A DNA stretch of 64,000 nt from Trichobilharzia regenti (Eukaryota > Platyhelminthes > Trematoda > Strigeidida > Schistosomatidae), in the NCBI GenBank assembly GCA_944472135.2, contig OX235262.1, positions 43,203,804 to 43,267,803 of the forward strand. Direction: 5' to 3'. The translations under genes were made by a program, and so were the position numbers. The notes beneath the pieces were generated by a model. It did no database searches and had not been told where the DNA came from. It worked only from the letters and a program-made list of their open reading frames with translations. Positions 58,370 to 64,000 of the stretch are shown piece after piece (within the stretch, counting starts at the first letter, position 1; each line of letters opens with the position of its first letter).

Positions 58370-58473
58370 TTTATAGGTCATACGCCATGGAACATTCTAG
58401 AATTTCCAGTGACCTTCACCTCATGTTGGAACAACCAATGGAATGCTGACAATCACATTCCAAACTGACCAAT
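58370..58473 (-). promoter_or_regulatory. Heat-shock promoter of intact hsp70: TATA, HSE, CCAAT boxes
   Basis: Minus-strand TATAAA at 58370-58375, about 68 bp before the ATG. A perfect three-unit heat shock element (TTC-TA-GAA-TG-TTC) lies within 58389-58407. CCAAT on the plus strand (ATTGG for the gene) lies at 58435-58439 and 58469-58473. The arrangement matches stress-induced, HSF-driven transcription. Confidence 0.85.
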
Positions 58474-59372
58474 CATATCAGGCTGCGTCGCTTTGATTGT
58501 TATAGAAGAACTGTGAACAACAAACAGCAAATTAGAAGTCTCAACTGTGGGAGACACTACAACCCAGAATAATCCATACATTTCACAATGTCAGTGCATT
58601 GACTCCCGTCCTCACAGACACAAAGCCTATTCACAAACGTCACGCCATCTCCATTTTATCCACAGCCATTATCATTTGTGGTTTCATAAGATGGCTTCAG
58701 ACACACAATCGGAAGTTTTATTTCGCCTACTGACAAAGAATGAGTAGTAAGAGAGCCTGAGTTAAATATTCAAACAATAAGGAACGAATTAGGCACCTAA
58801 ACACTAGTTCATATATCACTCAGAAAAATCCATACCTGTAGGAATCTCAGTGTGTTGATTCACAAACACACTACCACTCACCGTATTCACAAATACCGTG
58901 ACATCTTCATGTAACCCTCAGTCACTGAGGCTTTTCAAAACTTCACATAAGAAGCTCTACTTGCGATACACAAGAGACTTAATAGCATAACACTCGTGCA
59001 CAATCACAGAAGCATCCAGTTTTCTTTATATCAAATAGTGAGGGACTTATCATAGTGTTCACCTGTATCTAGGCAACAAATTGATTATGAGTCACAATCT
59101 TAGTTTCACCTGTATTGTCTTCGTCCTTCTATGCAGAAATCTACTCACTGTCATGCCTCGATTGATTGATAATCAATTTCGAATTCACCAACACTCCAGT
59201 AGCAATTTATATGAGTTCTGACAACGAAAAGTTAGATGCTTATTCTCTATCAGTGATACAACTCCATACATTCGTGTTATATCCAAAAGTGTATGATGAG
59301 AGATTAGTGAATTATTTTTAAGTCTCAGTCATTAGGTTGCATAGTATGCTATTCACATAACCTGAGGAGGCC

Positions 59373-61290
59373 ATGACTAGGGAAATTATCAACGAAGTGA
59401 ATGGGACTCTAAAAGCTTACTATGTGGAGAGGTTGGAATGTTGGTCAGAGCACTTTGACGAACAGTCCAACTGCTCCACAAAAATCAACACAGTTACCTG
59501 GTGCCGTAATGACGACAATATCCAAACTGATGTCTTACAACTGCACCATCCACACCAAGCTACCATGGACGGAGACATCGGTCCTCCAGCTGTGTTTCAG
59601 CCTGATAACATCCGACTAACTGAGAAACTCTACTCGGACTCGTTTAGTTGTCTTTGTACTCATGTACAGGTATCATCTGAAGTGATGACCAAAAGTGGTA
59701 CTAGTCAGGGATTCCCACTGTCACCATTATTATCCAATTCAATCCTAGATTTAGCCAAGAATGTGGTCCTGAAGCAACTAACTGTTTCAAAGATAGACAC
59801 GTTACCAGAGAAGAGTCTCGTTTATCTAGGGTATACCGATTGATAACACTGTTCTTTTCGCTAAATACGCTGATAAACCACACACAGTCATGCCATCAAA
59901 TAATCAGTTTCATGGGTTGAACATTCATTACAGGTGACAAACACTACATATCTTAAAGAATAAGCTAAACTGAATGCACTCTACCAAAACAAAAGTAAAA
60001 ATGACTTCATCCAGTCGAGACGGTGCTAAATTCTGTTATACAGACTGGTGAGATACAGACCCCGTTTTCACACACTGGCTGCTTTGCACACAGACCTTTG
60101 CAGAGATGTGCAGCAGTTCGATTTACCACACTCTATATAGCCAATAAAAGGCAAAACAGACAGGGAAAAGAGATTCAAAAGAACTACAATAAGCAGAAAT
60201 GCATGAAGAAACACCAATAACGGAAAAAGAATACGGTGTAATGGATATAGGAGGTCACAGAGAGTGAATGCATCTGCGCCATTGAGAACGATTGAGTCAT
60301 ACAAATAATTGTCTCCACTCATTGCTTTGGTTCTTAGCATCCTAAGGACCCCAACCAAGAAGCCTACAACTCATGCAGACGATATATTCCTCTCTCCTAA
60401 GTGAAGACGTCGACAAAATCCAGAGTCTTCTGAACACCCTGATCAGAAAGCAACATTCGAATGTTTGACATGCGATCCTCTCCCTCTGTAAAATGTAAGA
60501 TGATGGATGCTACAGGACTGGAATGCATTGATACTCCTAGCTTAAAGATAGGCAGGAGAGGAGTGGTAGAGCGTGTCGCCCACTTCACTTATTTGGGAAG
60601 TTGCATCAGTCAGTGACAGCGGGTTGATTCCTCACGAAATCTTACCACGGATACAGAAGGCTAGTTTCGCATATGCTAACTCACACCATCTCTCGCTTAG
60701 TAGACGTGATATCCGGTTAGCTGGCTGGCTGGCTGGCTATCGACCAAAGGGCGTGTGTACTGCTCAGCTCAGCTCAGCGCAGCAGATCGCTCTCCCCTCC
60801 TTTATGGCTGCCTGTCAGCGAGACATGTCCATTAGAAGTGGAAGATACGAAAAACCTGACTAGCTGTCTTTCATCATAGGTGCCTGCCTGCGTTCTATAT
60901 CCCGTGTTCAGTGCTATGATAAGGTGAACAGGTCTCATTCAGGTTAGGCCTCAGTCGAGTGACAGGTAGGTGGGAGGGGAAATCAATCAATCAATCGATC
61001 AAGCAGTCGACGAGGTTGTCAAGCAGCTGCATCGATTCAGATGGTTAGGACATGGGTTACGCATGCATGACTAGTCACTGGTCGCCTTCCTCGACCAACG
61101 GGAAATCTTAGCTGACTGACATATGATGCATTAGGTTGGAAAAGAGTTAGCTAGTGCTGGGTGGTCAAGCCAAAACCGACATGGCTTCATCAGTCAATGG
61201 AATCCACAACACCTAGTTTAAGCCAGCCACGAAGGGAGGTGTAAACTGGCCTCCTGGTTTGGGTGCTTAAGATGGCCAACTCAACTTCCC
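59373..61290 (+). pseudogene. RTE/SR2-like LINE remnant (unit 2)
   Basis: Third copy of the spacer LINE remnant, 6586 bp from the previous one and almost identical, with the same internal stops. Confidence 0.8.
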
Positions 61291-61470
61291 AAATAAGTGA
61301 AGTGACCAACAATCTCTACTATTTCATTCCCTATCTCTAAGCTTGCAGCTGGTGTAGTCCAGTCCTGCAGCGTCACTCCAAATTTCACAGGAGCGAATCG
61401 CATGCCAAACATTCGAAGATTGCAGCTCAAGGTGATCAGAAGACTCTGCATTTGTCATCATCTTCATCTA
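61270..61470 (-). pseudogene. Opposed RTE-like RT fragment (unit 2)
   Basis: Third copy of the minus-strand RTE thumb fragment. Confidence 0.75.
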
Positions 61471-62896
61471 GGTGGACGATAACATTCACACATTCTATCC
61501 TACGCCAACAAGATTATTCCCCGGTAACAAGTCAATCACTAAGTCACTGAAATCAGTTAGTGTCAATCCCATTGGCACGTCTATGATGAATTTAACAGAA
61601 GTGGGGACATTAATGGTTGTCATCGCTTCAAGTGACAGCTCTCTCCAGCAGACTACCCTGTTTACTGAGACATACACTCTCGACACTCCCCTCACTGACA
61701 AACATTGCCATTGTAACATTGTCATACCTTTCGGTCGACGGAGTCGAATGACCACTTCCCGTAAAAGAACATAGCAATTCTTGTACCCCAGAAAGCATGC
61801 CCACATTCCACAACATGTCGAAGGGTGAAGATATTACCTTCCTGGCCTAAAGTCTGTATCGTATTCTTGTGGTTGTTTCGCTCAAGCCTCATTTAATACA
61901 CGCATCAGTATTCAGTATTCACAACTTCATATATCCCATATATGCCATTAGTCAAGCTAATACCCTTCCCACCACAACTCCACTCAACATTCCTAACCTA
62001 CATCCCCAAGATTCATTCCAACCAACTGACTTACCAAGTCTCAAGTTCATTGCCTTCACAATGCCTAGTCTCCATCCTCCTCAAATCACTCATACACACA
62101 CACACACACAGTGAAACTCAAGTCACTTCTTAAAAATACCCGTCCCAAAAGCCTAACGACACATCGACAATATCACCACAGTAACAAATTAACCAAAAAC
62201 TCAATCCTCCTACAGTCATGTATTTCAAACGACAAACACAGTCCAGCCTGTCTCACGCTTACAACTGCTCGCATACGCGTAACCACCCCTAGCATCGCAA
62301 TTCACCATCCTCCACACGAACATCTGAGTCAAGTTATATCAAACAGACACAAAACAAGCCAAACCACACCTCACAGTTAAGACAAATAACTAACCGCCAA
62401 TTATATGCTTAACAAACACACCAACAACTCCATAAACACAACTCAACCAACGCCTACCACAAAAGCGCACTCAAGTCACTTCGTAAAACTATCCGTCTCA
62501 CAAGGACACCTTCATTATATAACGAAAAGCCGTGTCCAATGAATCACAAACTCGAAGAAACAACAGCTGCACACCCACTCCTAAACACCCGTGACCTCTG
62601 CTATCAAAATCTGCACCCACCTAACGCCATACATTCAAGACTACAACCACAGCTCACTCTCTTACACTCCCGCTCACCATCCCTAACACAACCGCTCGTA
62701 CACACGCCCACTTTCTCGCATCCGATATCTCAACCTCACAGGTCAACACCTAGTGACAAGTTATACGAAAGACAAGATCTAAACAATAACGCAGCCCTAA
62801 AATCACAGACTCTTTACGACACCTAACACCAACAACTAACACAACGACATCGAACAACAAATCAAAAGTCCCAAACAACTTCAAGTTCAATCCAAA
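61471..62896. other. hsp70 3'-flanking spacer (unit 2)
   Basis: Equivalent to 18311-19738, with a shorter (AC)n at 62094-62110 (17 bases against 19 in the other copies). No gene seen. Confidence 0.5.
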
Positions 62897-62902
62897 TTTA
62901 TT
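62897..62902 (-). terminator. Poly(A) signal of the right-edge hsp70
   Basis: AATAAA for the minus-strand gene, 47 bp after its stop. Confidence 0.7.
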
Positions 62903-62948
62903 TCAATATACCATCAATATCAAAGTTATACACAAAATTATCCGCCTC

Positions 62949-64000
62949 TTAGTCAACCTCCTCGATTGTTGGTCCTTTCCCGCCACCGCTGCTGGCACCA
63001 CCTGCACCTGGAAAACCTTCAGGCATTCCACCCGGCATACCCCCACCACCTGCTGCCTGATACATCTTTGTGATTATTGGTGCACAAACACCCTCCAACT
63101 CCTTCTGGTGGTACTCATACTCATCCTTCTCTGCTTGTTGATTTTGGTCTAACCATTGAATCGTCTCTTCACACTTGCTCAATACCTTCTTACGGTCATC
63201 CTCAGGTATCTTGTCCTTCAACTCATCACCCTCCACTCGCTGCTTCATCGCGTACACATAACTCTCAAGTGAGTTCTTAGCAGCCACACGGTCTCTCTGC
63301 TTCTCATCCTCAGCCTTGAACTTCTCAGCTTCATTTACCATACGCTCAATATCGTCCTTAGACAAACGACCCTTATCATTTGTGATAGTTATCTTGTTCT
63401 GCTTACCAGTACTCTTGTCCGTAGCTGACACATTCAGAATACCATTAGCGTCGATGTCGAATGTCACCTCAATCTGAGGAACACCACGAGGAGCAGGCGG
63501 AATACCAGACAACTCGAATTTACCAAGCAAATTGTTGTCTTTCGTCAAAGCACGTTCTCCCTCGTACACTTGAATAAGCACACCTGGCTGGTTGTCCGAG
63601 TACGTCGTGAACGTCTGAGTCTGCTTCGTTGGGATCGTCGTGTTACGCTTAATCAATGCTGTCATAACACCACCAGCTGTCTCAAGACCCAGTGACAATG
63701 GCGCCACATCCAGCAACAACAAGTCTTGCACTGCCTCAGACTTATCACCACTCAGAATAGCCGCCTGCACAGCTGCACCATAAGCAACAGCCTCATCAGG
63801 ATTAATAGACTTGTTCAACTCCTTACCGTTGAAAAAGTCCTGAAGCATCTTCTGGATCTTAGGAATACGTGTTGAACCACCAACCAACACAATCTCATGG
63901 ATCTGAGCCTTGTCCAACTTAGAGTCTCTCAAAGCCTTCTCAACCGGCTCCAAAGTACCACGGAACAAATCTGCATTCAACTCCTCAAATCGAGCACGAG
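62949..64000 (-). CDS. hsp70: hsp70, next tandem copy (5' part beyond the window)
   Basis: Encodes residues ~296-645, identical in protein to the intact copy as far as visible: [11 protein letters not shown], linker, substrate-binding domain, GGMP tail and EEVD. The frame is open to the window edge; the internal methionine at 63980 is not the start. Whether its first half is intact cannot be seen. Confidence 0.93.
   Translation of the reverse strand, partial: RARFEELNADLFRGTLEPVEKALRDSKLDKAQIHEIVLVGGSTRIPKIQKMLQDFFNGKELNKSINPDEAVAYGAAVQAAILSGDKSEAVQDLLLLDVAPLSLGLETAGGVMTALIKRNTTIPTKQTQTFTTYSDNQPGVLIQVYEGERALTKDNNLLGKFELSGIPPAPRGVPQIEVTFDIDANGILNVSATDKSTGKQNKITITNDKGRLSKDDIERMVNEAEKFKAEDEKQRDRVAAKNSLESYVYAMKQRVEGDELKDKIPEDDRKKVLSKCEETIQWLDQNQQAEKDEYEYHQKELEGVCAPIITKMYQAAGGGGMPGGMPEGFPGAGGASSGGGKGPTIEEVD

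Overview
This window is eukaryotic and looks like a schistosomatid (digenean trematode) genome. The support is an intronless cytosolic Hsp70 that I recognise as schistosome-like, a MULE transposase gene with 32-47 bp introns, and a mobile-element mix typical of schistosomes: CR1/SR1-like and RTE/SR2-like LINEs, Penelope-like elements (PLEs), tRNA-derived SINEs, Curupira-like MULEs and CsRn1/Boudicca-like Ty3/gypsy elements with a CHCC Gag finger. The species cannot be fixed from the sequence. The only host gene family present is hsp70, on the minus strand.

Layout. 1-16.0 kb is a graveyard of old elements: two CR1-like LINE remnants head to head inside a ~358-bp inverted repeat (1-4680), a gag-like ORF, two tRNA-derived SINE copies, several PLE pieces (one retaining reverse transcriptase plus GIY-YIG endonuclease), two hammerhead-ribozyme-like motifs and a Ty3/gypsy integrase remnant. 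16.0-64.0 kb is a tandem hsp70 array with a 6586-bp period, each unit being an hsp70 gene plus a ~4.65 kb spacer carrying decayed RTE remnants in both orientations. One gene (56365-58302) is complete with TATA, CCAAT and heat shock elements; the one at the right edge is cut by the window; the others are broken.

One array gene is split after codon 60 by a 24.4 kb Ty3/gypsy insertion (27122-51535) with two 377-bp direct LTRs and a 4-bp target duplication. This outer element holds the first part of gag on the left and the second half of integrase on the right. Between them is a 21.4 kb palindrome (27612-49051, centre 38331). Each arm of the palindrome is itself a ~10 kb palindrome (centres 33306 and 43355), and local centres also lie at 28356 and 48306. 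The repeated ~5 kb unit is a piece of the outer element's RT/RNase H joined to a second, nested Ty3/gypsy element (LTR-integrase-RNase H-RT-protease-gag). Units 1 and 4 share one set of variants (a 73-bp deletion and a stop codon); units 2 and 3 share the other. That pattern implies two successive inverted duplications, or two rounds of a fold-back artefact.

To the left of the insertion, hsp70 pieces bearing the same LTR junction occur twice (ending at 21551 and 27121), with a MULE gene between them. The heat-shock promoter of the split gene still points into the element in antisense, and the left LTR points into the palindrome in sense, so transcription from either side would give long hairpin RNA. 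The main reservation is that very long, near-identical palindromes can be sequencing or assembly artefacts; read-level validation is the decisive test.
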